A stretch of 64,000 nucleotides of DNA, taken from Cryptomeria japonica. Lineage: Eukaryota > Streptophyta > Pinopsida > Cupressales > Cupressaceae. Positions 23,850-35,264 of the stretch are shown piece after piece. A program made the translations under genes and the position numbers. The DNA is taken from assembly GCF_030272615.1 (NCBI RefSeq), contig NC_081411.1:830076160-830140159 (forward strand), in the 5' to 3' direction. The notes beneath the pieces are model-generated. The model worked only from the letters and a program-made list of their open reading frames with translations, was not told the DNA's origin and searched no databases. The first letter of the stretch is position 1. Each line of letters opens with the position of its first letter.

Positions 23850-24662
23850 TGTTAGAATCAATGATACTCCCAAAGACACTAAGAAGGGGGGGTGAATCAG
23901 TTTCTAACCGGTCAGTAGAATATTTAAACTTATTAAGAACTTTGTATCTCAAAACAGTGTACCAGTAAATAAGAATTAATGTAGCAAATAAGAATAACAA
24001 AGATAGCATAGAGAACACACCATAACATAAGATATTTAATGAGGAAGCCCAGTGTGGGAAAAACCTTGGTGGGATTTGTGACCCACAATATTCACTCACT
24101 GGCCAATGAATAAATATTACTTACAATGAGGGACCTGCACATGCAGGAAGGCCAACAACCTAGAGCTCACTGCCCAACTACAAAATAAAAGTCTCATTGA
24201 CTTACAAAATGGATTATCAAAATCCAACATAATGTATTACTTCAAATCAGCATAAACTATGGTAGGTTCAGTACTAGTTTAAGCTCAGTCTATAACCAAA
24301 ACCTTTGTTGTCAACTATATCACCTTGTACAAAATTGCCTTATGCTTCTCATCTATCTTCTACCTCTCATATCAAAATGACCTATAAGAACTCATACATA
24401 TATGAGTCTTTTACAATATGCCATGTCGGCTTTTACAAGAGATAATTACATTATAAAACAATAAACAAAAGTTTATTCCATGTCGGCTTGAGTGTTGGTA
24501 TGCATTGTTGCCACTAGTGGTGAAGTGTCTGTCGGTGTATGTAGAATTCTATTGCCAGTGCCATAACTGTTGGTGGGTTCTCAGATGATTGCCAATTGGT
24601 TGCCATTTGGTTGTCATCAATGACAACATCAACTATTCTCATAAGAGTGTAGAATGCCAACA
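23850..24662 (-). repeat. element A 5' LTR
   Basis: About 813 bp, paired with 10381-11184. Element-sense start is 'TGTTGGCATTCTACACTC' and end 'GATTCTAACA'. Contains 'gaaggggggggtgaatcag' near 23884 and 'gtgggaaaaaccttggtggg' near 24053. Confidence 0.88.
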
Positions 24663-25225
24663 TAAATTAATTAAATAAAGATTTATTTAATTAATAGAAA
24701 ACTTAGGATAAAATAATTAAATAAATAAAATATTTATTTAATTAAGATAAGACAATTTTAGGTGTCTACATTTTGCCCCTCTTTGAGACAATGTAACTTG
24801 TCTCGTTGGCTCAAAGAAGATAAGATAAATTGATACAAAGCTGCCCCAAGATGAGAATAATATGCCCCCTCGAGAGATTGGATGATTTTTTTTAAAAATA
24901 TCGTAGACAATCTCTTGATAAGGAAGAAAGGATAGAAAGGCAAGAGTGATGAGGTCATGGAGGAAAAAGACTGACTCAAGAGGAATCAACAAAATTGTGT
25001 CTATGTCTTAAAAGGCCAAAATTGATAGTTATGTGATGAACATATGCTATCAATTGGATAAGATGCTAAGAGGATTCACTCAAACAGGTACCCTAGGAAA
25101 GACAAACTAGAAAGTACGCCAAAATTGAATTTTTTTTTATAAAAGAATGTTGCCAATTGGATAAACTACTGAGAGGACTCACTCAACAGGTGCCCTAAAG
25201 CAAGCAGGTGGCCTAAGCTAAGTAT
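24663..25225. repeat. remnant of older repeat between elements A and E
   Basis: 24663-24773 continues the AT-rich LTR-like sequence found left of element A and ends with 'ggtgtctaca'. The following 450 bases hold imperfect repeats of the phrases 'caattggataa' and 'gaggactcactcaa' (about 25055-25090 and 25150-25190), typical of decayed LTR-element interiors. No coding region recognised. Confidence 0.4.
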
Positions 25226-25230
25226 AGGAT
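25226..25230. other. element E target site duplication, left (AGGAT)
   Basis: AGGAT immediately precedes the 5' LTR and is repeated exactly at 55510-55514 after the 3' LTR, fixing the outer ends of E. Confidence 0.92.
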
Positions 25231-25964
25231 TGTTAGCCCCAATTTGAACTTGTCAAAATTTAAACTTTTGGTGTCAAAATCCTCATATTGATAATCTCAA
25301 GGTAAAACAAATTATAAATGTGTGTTTTCATGTCAACAAGTACGATGTATTGGCCTTCTCACCTACTTGTCAAAGTAATCTAAATTATCGATCGATATTA
25401 TCAAAGAATGTGAAAATTTTGATGAGACATTATTTGTAGAAGCTATCAGCAAGTTTTTGCACTTTACTTGAACATCGATAATAGTTATGAAGGGGCATCA
25501 TAATTTCATTGAAGTTGATGAAACACTGACACAGTGATGCAAATCAGTGTTTTGTCCAAGAAAGACAAGTCACTAAAAGGGGAACATTATGCTGCATTTA
25601 ATATCTTCATCGATAATTTTAGCATCATCCACAAGTTGGCCAAGTTTTTGAAGATATAGAGGTATTCAATATTGAGGCATTATCAGTTTGAAAGATGTTG
25701 ATGCATTCTCATTCATTAAAGAATTAGTTATTCTAACTTGTATAGTGACAAGTTGTGAAAGTTGAACAAAATACCAATAGAGTTGTTGGGAATCGCCATG
25801 TTTGTGTTAACAAAGAAGAAGCCGATACATAAGTTAGTTATTCTATATGACTTATTACAAATGCATTTGAAGCTCTCAAATGGGAAAATCATGTAATATG
25901 AAACAACTTTAAGCTAACACCATTATTAGTTAAAAACTAAATCCCATTAATCTCTACAGTTATG

Positions 25965-26775
25965 GAAGACATGCATGCACAGTGTGCAAGAAGAGACTTG
26001 AGGCTCCTGAATTGTTTCATAGAATACCTCAAATAAATGTCTCTTTATAGTGCAATGATCAAGAGATTCAAAGGAGATTGATTTGTTGACAAGGCTTTTC
26101 ATACTTTCAAGAATATGCAGTTGGAAGGCGTACAACCAATTTTTTTCACTATTGAAAATAATGAGAACACTAAAATAGTGTGTGGATATTCATCAAATCA
26201 TAATTGATAATGGGAATATGTTATAAGCACCAAATATTTGATACATACACATGCATATTGTAGAACCATAGACAAAAATAACATCTACAAGGTCTCATCA
26301 TCTCGAAGCAATATAGCCTAATGAGATGCAATGATTGTGGTTGTGCACCAAATATATTTGTTGAATATTCTTTATGAACATCATAGAAAATGCAATTCAA
26401 ATATGTGAAGCTAAGTTATACAAGCTTTGTTAGCATCTTCTCATTCTCAAAAATGAGAATTTTGGAAAGTATCAAAATAAGTTCTAAACATGTATGCAAA
26501 ACATGGAAAATTAAAAATCAAGTGGAATGTTCAGCAAAATGTAATTTCTTGGAAAGAAATCATTGCAAGTTGTGCACAAAATGGTGTATTGAAAAAGACT
26601 TTACAAACATTTGATCAAATGCAATTAACAGGAGTAAAGTCAAACTCTATAACTTTACTCAAGCATCCTTCATGGTTGCACAAAATGAGAACTTTAAAAA
26701 AGGTTACATCATTCATCAAAGCATAGTGTATGGTCTTGGAATGAAAATTATGATATCAGTTCTAGAATATTAAGT
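25965..26775 (+). pseudogene. PPR protein gene fragments inside element E 5' LTR
   Basis: The + strand has blocks reading as pentatricopeptide repeat (PPR) motifs. Near 26044-26150: 'MIKRFKGD' and 'VDKAFHTF', then 'MQLEGVQP'. At 26490-26650: 'MYAKHGKLKIKWNVQQNVIS', 'IIASCAQNGVL' and 'MQLTGVKSNSITL'. Then a degenerate stretch with 'GYIIHQSIVYGLGMKI' at 26700-26760. Plant PPR proteins bind organelle RNA for editing, splicing or stability; the patterns 'MYAKCG', 'NVVSW' and 'MQLAGVKPN' are hallmarks of the PLS class. Frameshifts and stops separate the blocks. The same fragment is in the 3' LTR, so it was in the LTR before the last transposition. Confidence 0.75.
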
Positions 26776-27341
26776 TGTAGAATTTTTCAAATCAATTGGT
26801 TTTATTATGTTTCATTTCAAAAACAATGATCACATTGGTGTGGAACACAGATGTCAATCTTATCATAAGTAAGAATATTACAATGAAGAAATGGAAGTTA
26901 CTTGTGTGTGTTTGGAGGAATGTTGTAGGTGAATGATCTCTCTAAATTAATGTTCAAGGTGGTGTTATAGTTTCAAGTGAAGATTAAACAAACAAAATAC
27001 ATAAAATTCATAGTGTCAAGATGAAGCAAGGAATGACAACTACCTCAAAAAGATCCAACAACTTGATCTTTTTCCTAACTTGCTTGTTTCAAATTGTCAT
27101 TTTGTAAAAGTAACTTATGTCACTTGATGTAACTAAAGTTAGAATTTGTATCTAATATTTGTAAAAGTTAGGTAAATCCTAACTTATCTTCAAAAGGGTA
27201 ATTACTCTGAGTGTTCATTTATGGTAGTTATCCTTAGTAGATATTTAGGTAGTTATTCAAATAGTTGTTATAAGTAATTATCCTAGTTGGTTATGCTAAG
27301 TAGTTACACAAAGTAGTTATGAGGTAGTTATTCAGAAAGCC

Positions 27342-27349
27342 TATAAATA
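27342..27349 (+). promoter_or_regulatory. TATA box in element E 5' LTR
   Basis: 'TATAAATA' within 'agcctataaatacaagg', in the same position as the copy at 54801 in the 3' LTR. Expected promoter of the element, with transcription towards the interior. Confidence 0.65.
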
Positions 27350-28054
27350 CAAGGATTTTCATTGTAAAGAAAACTCTTACAAAAGGGGAAAATTTGGAGA
27401 ATTTTGTAAAGAAACTTTTTGAGAACTTTTGGTTTTCACATTTTTTACACAAATATTTTGGACTTTTATATTTTCAAAAGAATAATGAAGAATGCATTGA
27501 GTTTGTATGTGTTGAATGTATTCATGATTTATTGTTACTAATTTCTCGTATGTTAAATTAGTAATCCCTTTGTGTATCAGTGAAATCTATTAGTTTTAAG
27601 TTTAATAATCTATGTAATTGACTTGATGAAACATGTCATTTCTTGGTATCTTGATTTGTCTGTAATAGTATAGCCTATCTCTTCGTATGTTGAGAGTTGC
27701 CATGCTTCTTTCATCATCATTGCAAATTTTAAACCCATCTTATGCTTAAACCCCATTGCAATGGTTATCTATTGTGGAATCTCAATGTGTATTCGTGTGT
27801 CTGCCATTGGGATTTTTGTTATCTACTTTCTTTAGTTTTATGTTTTCCTTCCTTTATGTACTTTAAAGTTAAAAGTACACAAAAATCTCAAAAACCCCCA
27901 TCATACAAGGGAGATGCCCTTCTCAAACTCAGAGGAAGATTATGGCCTCACCACAATCTCTCCAACATTGGCATGATTATCACTGCACTTCAGGAAAACA
28001 TGGTCAATTTCAAGTAAACAATCACAGTGACAAATCTGTTTACCAATAGTTTTT

Positions 28055-28070
28055 TGGCGACTCTACTAGG
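28055..28070 (+). other. element E primer binding site
   Basis: 'tggcgactctactagg', six bases after the LTR end. It resembles the 'TGGCGACTC...' sites used by many large plant Gypsy elements, attributed to tRNA-Arg from memory. It differs from the iMet sites of the Copia elements here, so E belongs to a different superfamily, probably Gypsy. Confidence 0.6.
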
Positions 28071-28134
28071 AAGCAAAATACCTTTGTATTTTGTTCCTAA
28101 AAAATACTCTATTTGAAAGATCGAATTTAGAACA

Positions 28135-29461
28135 ATGGTTTGGTACAAAGAAAAAATGGAAAATGATAGCGAAAGTGATGAAGACTATTCATATCAAAAT
28201 AAGAAAGTTTCTGATGAGCCCATACAAGTTGAATTCTTGAAGAGCTTCTATGGTGGCATGTAGTTTACTCCTGATAAGATTCACCCCTCATTATGTCAAT
28301 TGTTGCAAGATATTGAAGAAAAATATGGAAAAGAGATCATTTTTCTCTCTTGTGATCATTTAACCAAATCAACAACAATCAAGAAAGATGATGACAAAAG
28401 CGATCTTTCTCCTATACTAGTTTCTCAATATAATCAAAGTCTTGATGATCCTGAACAAGTCAACTTATTGAAGAGTTTCTATCATAATAGGCAACTTGAT
28501 CCTAACAAAGTGGATACTTATTTGCTTCAAACATTGCAAAATATTGAACAAAAAGATGAGGGAAATAATTATTCTCTTGAAGATGAACACATTCTTGATG
28601 AGATGTCTTATGATCCAAGTTTTGGAAAAGATCCATCACTTTATGCATGTGTTAATGAAAATGAAGCTATATCTTCTCATAAAGTTGCATGCCATGAGAA
28701 AGATCTAATAGAATTAAGAGAGAATGTAAAAGAGGATTGATTTGGAGAATGCCATGAGTATTTCAAGGATTTCTACAACAAAGAAGAAGTCTTTCAATAT
28801 AAAAACAAGGAGCTTGAAGAAAAGGTATCAAATTCTTTCTAGACATGCATGTAAAATGGTGAAGAAGAGATGCATAGAGATGAACCTCAAGTAGTATTTA
28901 TTCCTAGTTGGTTTCTCAGTGCTTCAGATGATGATTTCCTTTGTGGAGAAGACATTCCTATTATTCCATCACCAATCAATGGAGATGATAGTAGCATTGA
29001 TGATATCAAAGTTTAAGTAACTTCTGAGCAACCTTTCATTACCATGACCAATGGAGAGGCAACTGCAAATCAAACTTTACATATATCTTATTTTCCTTCA
29101 GAAATGGACACATTTACATTTCAAGATATTGATGAGCTTCTAGATCATCCCCAAATGAAAGAAGATGAATCACCAAGCATCCAATCTTTATCATACATAC
29201 AACCTAAGTATGAAGTTTTCAAATTTCATGAAGAATGTCATGGGAAGAATCCCCGAGTCAAGAGAATATAGAAGGCTATATGGACATTGTTGAGAAATCT
29301 AAAAGTGAAATTTATGTAGGTGAATCAACCTTGGTGGAAGTGTCATCTATGCCTTATGAAGAATTCAATGTTCACAACAATCCTATTTTTGAGTCTTTAG
29401 ATCAAGAAGATACCCCTATATTAGAGGATAATTTTGAGAATTGTGCCAACAATGAAGAAAG
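28135..29461 (+). pseudogene. element E internal ORF, 5' part, unknown function
   Basis: A single frame starting at 28135 ('MVWYKEKMENDSESDED') and interrupted by a stop at 28261. It is open from 28264 to 28740, then stays in frame through further stops to 29271. A frame change then leads to 29235-29461 ('MSWEESPSQENIEG'), where element D cuts it. The product is acidic with low hydrophobicity. A unit of about 30 residues occurs twice: 'FLKSFYGGM' with 'LLQDIEEK' near 28225-28320, and 'LLKSFYHNRQ' with 'LQNIEQK' near 28465-28550. I recognise no gag, nuclease or pol motif. The continuation after D is at about 52010. Confidence 0.55.
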
Positions 29462-29470
29462 TGATGGTAT
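29462..29470 (-). repeat. last 9 bases of element D 3' LTR, cut off by element C
   Basis: 'tgatggtat' equals the corresponding end of D's 5' LTR at 51007-51015. The rest of this LTR resumes at 36537 after element C. 'ggtat' here and 'tgtat' at 36532-36536 form C's target duplication with one difference. Confidence 0.8.
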
Positions 29471-30687
29471 TGTTAGGATAACCAGTGAACAACTGAGGGG
29501 AGGGGTGAATCAGTTGTTAACATATTATAGCATTTAGTCCATAATACAACCTTAAATCAGAGCACATAAATATCTAAATACCGATAAACAATGCAACTCA
29601 ACAATTAAAGAGATAATCAATGCAAAGCAACCATACCACATAACACCATGATTTTTACATGGAAAACCCAGAAAGGGAAAAACCATGGTGGGAAGCCTAC
29701 CCATAGTCAGATCATACTTCTGTAGAATATATGTGTTACAATGAGAGGCCTACACATGCAAGAAGGCACACTAGTCATTACAAAAGAGTCTCACTGACTA
29801 CAGAGGTTAAAACTACCTCAAGATAAATGGACAATAATCCAATAGAGTGAACTGCTAGAGATAGCATCTATCATGCCTAATTATAGTCCCAGTTAAGCTC
29901 AATATCGAAGGCCTTTTACCTCTTCCTTAATTCCCTTTCGATCCTTAATGATTGACCTAATCCTCTACATGAATGATATTACAATATTCTCACATTACAT
30001 TCCTTGCCATGATCTACAATGAGATCTTGCATTATTTTATACCAACCCTAAGACCTAATCCATCTAGATCGGCCACCTAAAAGATATTACAATAAGATCA
30101 TTACATAAATCCATTTTACAATGATATGCCATATCATCTTAAGACCAAAACAACAATTACAAATCCATAAATCATCCCAAAATATCCCAATAACATGTAG
30201 ATTATATGTTATCATGATATCGGTCCATAACCTAGATAGGTACCAGACCTATTTTGGGTCCACCATGCCAAAGAAATGTCTTCAAGCACGATCAAACAAC
30301 ATCTTCAGCGTCTTGAAATCCATTTAGAAGATGCACCAACACCACTTATGCATCCTATCAAGATTCCTCAGTGAAAGCTCTATCGGTAAAACCTTAAACC
30401 AATGCTAGTAAAGGTTTACAAGAGTGTATGATAGCATCTAATTACCAATTCAACCCTAACTGACAAAAACATGATCGAGAAGCATGTACCACGTGTAACC
30501 AAACATGTTGGAATTGTCCAATAGATAGTCTCTTCTGTTGGTAACACTAGATCTTCTACCAGTAACCAAAACCTATCTGTCGGTAACTGTCCATAATAGC
30601 TAGTGTCGGTAATGAATCATTATAGCTAGTGTTGATAATAACAAAACATCAATGCAACACATAATCAATTCATCCATAATGCTAACA
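29471..30687 (-). repeat. element C 3' LTR
   Basis: Runs from 'tgttaggataaccagtgaac' to 'ataatgctaaca' on the + strand and is paired with 35265-36531. It contains 'aggggaggggtgaatcag' near 29498, 'aagggaaaaaccatggtggg' near 29673 and a TATA-like minus-strand 'GGTATAAAATAATG' near 30036. Confidence 0.9.
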
Positions 30688-31031
30688 ATCTCCCCCTTTG
30701 GCATTGATGGTAACACTAGATGTGAAAAACATCTAAGTATCAAGAAATGTGAAACAAGTCTCCCCCAACAATCTGTGTGAATGATATCTTTGTAAAGTTC
30801 TAAATAAATCTCTCCCCCTAATGTATACAACTCCTTTTTCTTTATTTTCACATCAATATCTTCTCCCCCTTTGACATCAATGCTAGAAATCCGACAAAAC
30901 TATCAAAGCAATAATGTAAACCTCTGAATCACAAAACTGACTACTCCCCCTAAGTAGTAGCACCACTCATCAGTGTCAGAATGAATAATATCTCTGATAA
31001 TGCATGCTAGATTGATGACAATATGTATCAA
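30688..31031 (-). promoter_or_regulatory. element C polypurine tract, duplicate and 3' untranslated region
   Basis: 'tctccccctttggcattgat' (30689-30708) borders the 3' LTR. The near copy 'tctccccctttgacatcaat' (30862-30881) lies about 170 bases inward, with a shorter 'actccccctaag' at about 30942. The rest is non-coding up to the RNase H stop. Confidence 0.75.
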
Positions 31032-34000
31032 TCAAGTCTCCATCAGAGGGGCAGAAACCCCTAACCTATCTCTTAAATACTCAAATGATTCCTTAGATAG
31101 AGGTTTAGTGAATATATCTGCAACTTATTCTTTAGTGTTCACATAAACCAATTTGACTTCCTTTTCTTCTACCTTTTCCTTTAGAAAGTTTTATTTTATT
31201 GATATATTCTTAGTCTTAGAGTGAAATACCATATTTTTAGATATGTCAATGGCTCCAAAGTTATCATAGTAGATAACTACCGGTTCACTATAATTTAACG
31301 TGATATCCTTCAATATTTGCTTCATCCACAAGACTTGAGTATAGTTAGTTGTTGTTGCAACATACTCAGCTTCTACAGTAGATAAACAAATGCATGACTT
31401 TTTTTTGCTGATCCCTGAAAGCAGTTTATTTCCAAGAAAGAAAGCTCCACTAGAAGTGTTCTTCCTATCATCAATATCACCTACCCAATCTGAATCAGTA
31501 TATGCACATAAAGTGAAATCATCATTTTTAGAATACCATAAGCCATATTATGTTGTTCCTTGCAAATACCAGAATATCCTCTTTACTACACATTCATGAT
31601 TTTTGTTAGGATTATTTTGATATCTTGAAACAATACTTACTACATTCATAATATCTGGTCTAGTCTGAGTTAGATATAATAGACCACCAATCATAGACTT
31701 ATACCTTGTCAGATTTACCAATGTAGTATCCCTGATAGATAATTTCTAACTAGTCACCATAGGGGTACTTACTGGTTTGGAATTATCCATACCAAACTTC
31801 TTCAATAGTTCCCTCAGATACTTATCTTGAAAGATAAAAATACTTTTATCATTTTGAGAAACTTGCAAACCTAAGAAAATTTCCATCTCACCAATCATGG
31901 ATATTTCAAATTCATTCTTCATATTGTTAGCAAATTCCATGTACAATTTATCATCTCCTCCAAAAATGATATCATCAACAAATACTTCAATAATCAAAAT
32001 ATCATCATCAATGATCTTATAATATAAATTACTATCAGCACTACCTTTAGTAAAACCAAGCATCAAAAGATATTTATCCAACCTTGCATACCAAGCTCTA
32101 GGAGCTTGTTTCAAACCATATAAAGCTTTCTTCAATCTGCAAACCATATCTTTATCATCTATCAATGAAAATCCATCACACTTCTCAATGTATACTTCTT
32201 CCTCAAGTTCACTATTAAAAAATTCACATTTAACATCCATTTGATAAACCTTATGGTTCTTATAACATAGGCAAGAAATAGTCTAACAACTTCAATTCTA
32301 GCTATAGGTGCAAATGTCTCACCATAATCAATTTTTTCCAATTGAGAATATCCTTGACAAACCAATCTAGCCTTGTTTCTTACAACTTGACCATCGTCAT
32401 TTAGTTTATTTCTAAAAACTCATTTAGTTCCAATAACATTCTTATTTTTAAGTCGGGGAACTAAAGTCCAAGTTTGATTCTTCTCTATCTTATCTAATTC
32501 ATCTTGCATAGCCTTTATCCAATGTTTATCCTTACAAGATTCAATAACAATTGCCAGTTCAATTTGAGAAATAAGACATACCTCTTCATTAGCCAATCTC
32601 CTTCTAGTCATAACTCCCTTGTTCCTATCTCCAATGATTTGATTTTTAGAATAATTTAATCTTACATAACTTGGTGTCTTCTGATCTTTAGGTTCACTAC
32701 TCTGATCATCAGTCATAGTTGAGTTTTCTAATTGTGTCGTTGTAACTATCTTAGCTTCCTGTATTGGTTGAGGCATTGTTGGTTCAGATATCATCATTTC
32801 CACTGCCGATTCCCTATTGTATGATATAGAATGAGTTTTGTACTACTCATCTACTTTCACATTAGCACTCTCCACAATTTTATGTAATCTTTTGTTATAA
32901 CATCTGTATGCTTTGTTTTGAATTGAGTAACCGAGAAATATTCCTTCATCACATCTAGGATCAAACTTTCCAATTGAATGATCTCTTTTGATATAGCATT
33001 TACTTCCAAAAATTATAAAATATTTAATAGCAAGTGTATGTCCAAACCATAGATCATAAGGATTCTTACCGGTTTCACCTTTGATGTGAACTCTGTTGAA
33101 TGTGTAGACTATTGTACTCACTACTTCTCTCCAGTAGATATGAGGCAATTTGGCTTCCATCATCATAGATCTTGCTGCATCCAAAATGGTTATGTTCTTT
33201 CTTTGCACTACTCCATTCTACTGAGGAGTCCTGGGTGTGGATAGCTATCTCCTGATTCCATTTGTCCCACAATAACTATTAAATTCATGAGAAGTGAACT
33301 CACCTCCTTGATCTGATCTTAGATATTTGATTTTCAAACCAGTTCCAACCTTTTCTTTAAAGATCTTGAATTTCTCAAAAGCTTCAGACTTCTCCCTTAG
33401 AAAATTCACCCACATTATTCTAGAATAGTCATCAATAATCAACATGAAATGCCTATCACCTTGAAAGCTTCTAGACCTTGCTAGACCACATAAGTCAGTG
33501 TGAATCAAATCAAGTACATCATTAGATTTATCATGTATGCTCTTAAAATAACTTCTAACTTGCTTACCCAACTGACATTCCTTACATATCAGATTATGAG
33601 GCTTCATAATCTTAGGTATATCTCTAACTACCTTAGTTGAACTGATATTAACAATACAACCAAAATTAACATGACACAACCTCTTATGACATAACCAACT
33701 TTCATCAATATGAGCAATTAAGACTGTCTTATTACTAGTATTCAAGTGAAAGATATTACTTCCAGTCTGAATACCAATTGCAATCTCCAAACCAGTCTTG
33801 TTAATGATTTTGCATTTTCTATCTTTAAACTGAAGTTGGAAACCCTTGTCCACCAATTGACCAACACTCAAAAGATTATGTTTGAAATCTTCTACATAAT
33901 AGACATTATCAGTATTATGCTTTCCATCCAAAGAAATAATACCTCTACCTTTGATCATACATGCTTTGTCATCTCCAAATCTAACTTGACCACCATTGTA

Positions 34001-35206
34001 TTCTTGCAGGGACAAAAATTTCCCTTTATCTCCAGCCATATGATGTGAGCATCCACTATCAATTACCCATTTATCCTTATCTTCAACTTTTGCTGCTAGG
34101 TCCTTTTTTTCATTCTTGATATCTAGTTCTAGTTCATCTTCCTTCAAAGCATAGAACATCCATTCCTTTCCATTTCTAGGTCCACTAGCAGAATCTTCTG
34201 TCAGTTCATCCCCAGAGTCATCAGTAGCATTGTTTACTTTTTTTGAATCTATATCTATTTTAGTTAGGCTTAAAGATTTCTTAACTCTTTCCTAAAACCT
34301 TGCATTCCTTTTATGACATCTAGATGTAAAATGACCAATCTTATTACATGCAAAACATTTAAAAGGTGCTTTTCCTTCATACTTACTTCTTGTAGGTCCC
34401 TTAGGTACTCTTCTAGCAAATAAGGCTTCAAGTTGCTCAATTTCTTCATCTTCTTTCCTCATATCTTCCAATTATTTTGCATATAGAACCTTCCAATCAC
34501 TTTTTCTTGTAGATGATGATGATGATGATGATACATGAAAAGTATGTTCAGATGTTACAACTCTAGAAGATCCAAATTCTTCAAGCTCAAAAGTAGATAA
34601 TTTCCCAATCAGAATGTCTCTGTTAACTAAAGTATTTTCCATTGTTCTTAACTCATTAATTGTAGTTTCCTTCATCTTGTAAGCTAGTGGAAGAGCTCTC
34701 AATACTTTGGAAACTATTTCATCTTTACTTAGAAATCCTCCACAACATTGAATTCCCATAACAATCTCATTTACTCTTTCCATAAATACAACAATTCTTT
34801 CATTATCTTCCATTTTCAAGTTTTCATATCTTACATGGTAACCATCAAGTTTAGCAATTTTGACAGTAGGTTCACCTTCATTCAGAGTTTGCAATTTGTC
34901 CCACATAACCTTTGTTGATGATTTATCAATCAATCCCATGATCTGCTAATCAATAAGTGCACACAAGAGGGCTTCTCTAGCTCTGCAATCATTTTCAATA
35001 TTCTTATCCAAGTTTGTAGGAGAAGGATTACCAGATGATGGATCATAAGGTGTGTAACCTTTCTCAGTGATCTCCCAAATATCCTTTCCAAGACATATAA
35101 GATAAGTCTCCATTCGAATCTTCCATATACCATAATTTGTTCCATCAAGCTTAGAGATTTCTCTTCTGAAAATAGTTGCTAGTGGATTATAAGTGTTAGC
35201 TGCCAT
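31032..35206 (-). pseudogene. element C gag-pol polyprotein, Copia type, decayed
   Basis: From the start at 35206 ('MAANTYNPLATIFRR'): gag with 'LDGTNYGIWKIRMETYL' and 'VLRALPLAYKMKETTI', a poly-serine stretch (34513-34533), zinc knuckle 'CFACNKIGHFTSRC' near 34340, protease 'DSGCSHHMAGDKGKF' near 34040, integrase zinc-binding region near 33590-33700, core 'DLIHTDLCG' and 'LRSDQGGEF' to 33245, and the connector at 32843-33208. RT at 31746-32240 has 'ALYGLKQAPRAWY' and an intact 'FVDDIIFGGDD' active site. RNase H runs to 31032, ending 'FEYLRDRLGV'. The 34159-33245 stretch (protease to integrase) is 304 codons without a stop, but stops or frameshifts elsewhere (34940, 34470, 33240, 32840, 32240) break the polyprotein. 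Confidence 0.9.
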
Positions 35207-35250
35207 AGGATCTACCTCAAGAGATTAAGCTTCTACAAAAAAGGACCAAA

Positions 35251-35262
35251 GCTTTAATACCA
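35251..35262 (-). other. element C primer binding site, mutated
   Basis: Minus strand TGGTATTAAAGC, two changes from the iMet site, two bases inside the 5' LTR as in A, B and D. Confidence 0.8.
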
Positions 35263-35264
35263 AT

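Larger units (their letters stand above)
10381..24662 (-). mobile_element. element A: pol-less Copia-type LTR retrotransposon with two cargo ORFs
   Basis: Paired LTRs at 10381-11184 and 23850-24662 bound this minus-strand element. Next to the 5' LTR is a perfect iMet primer site, and next to the 3' LTR a polypurine tract, both standard for Copia. Removing the nested element B (14750-22422) leaves about 6.6 kb. In element order the interior holds a coiled-coil/zinc-knuckle ORF (22667-23779) and a long second ORF (14639 down to about 11455). I see no protease, integrase, reverse transcriptase or RNase H motif, so it would have to move in trans. The flanking pentamers TTAAT and TAAAT match at 4 of 5 positions and may be an aged target duplication. 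Confidence 0.8.
25231..28048 (+). repeat. element E 5' LTR
   Basis: About 2,818 bp, starting 'tgttagccccaatttgaac' and ending 'ctgtttaccaata'. Very similar to 52685-55509 throughout. It has decayed PPR coding fragments (25965-26775), a stretch of imperfect 'agtagttat' repeats (27220-27330), and a TATA box at 27342. The U3 part is thus about 2.1 kb. Confidence 0.92.

Noticed and set aside
27220-27330. Possible satellite or CRISPR-like array of 'agtagttat' phrases
   Set aside because: Imperfect, irregularly spaced and located in a plant LTR upstream of its TATA box; repeated at 54670-54790 only because the LTR is duplicated.
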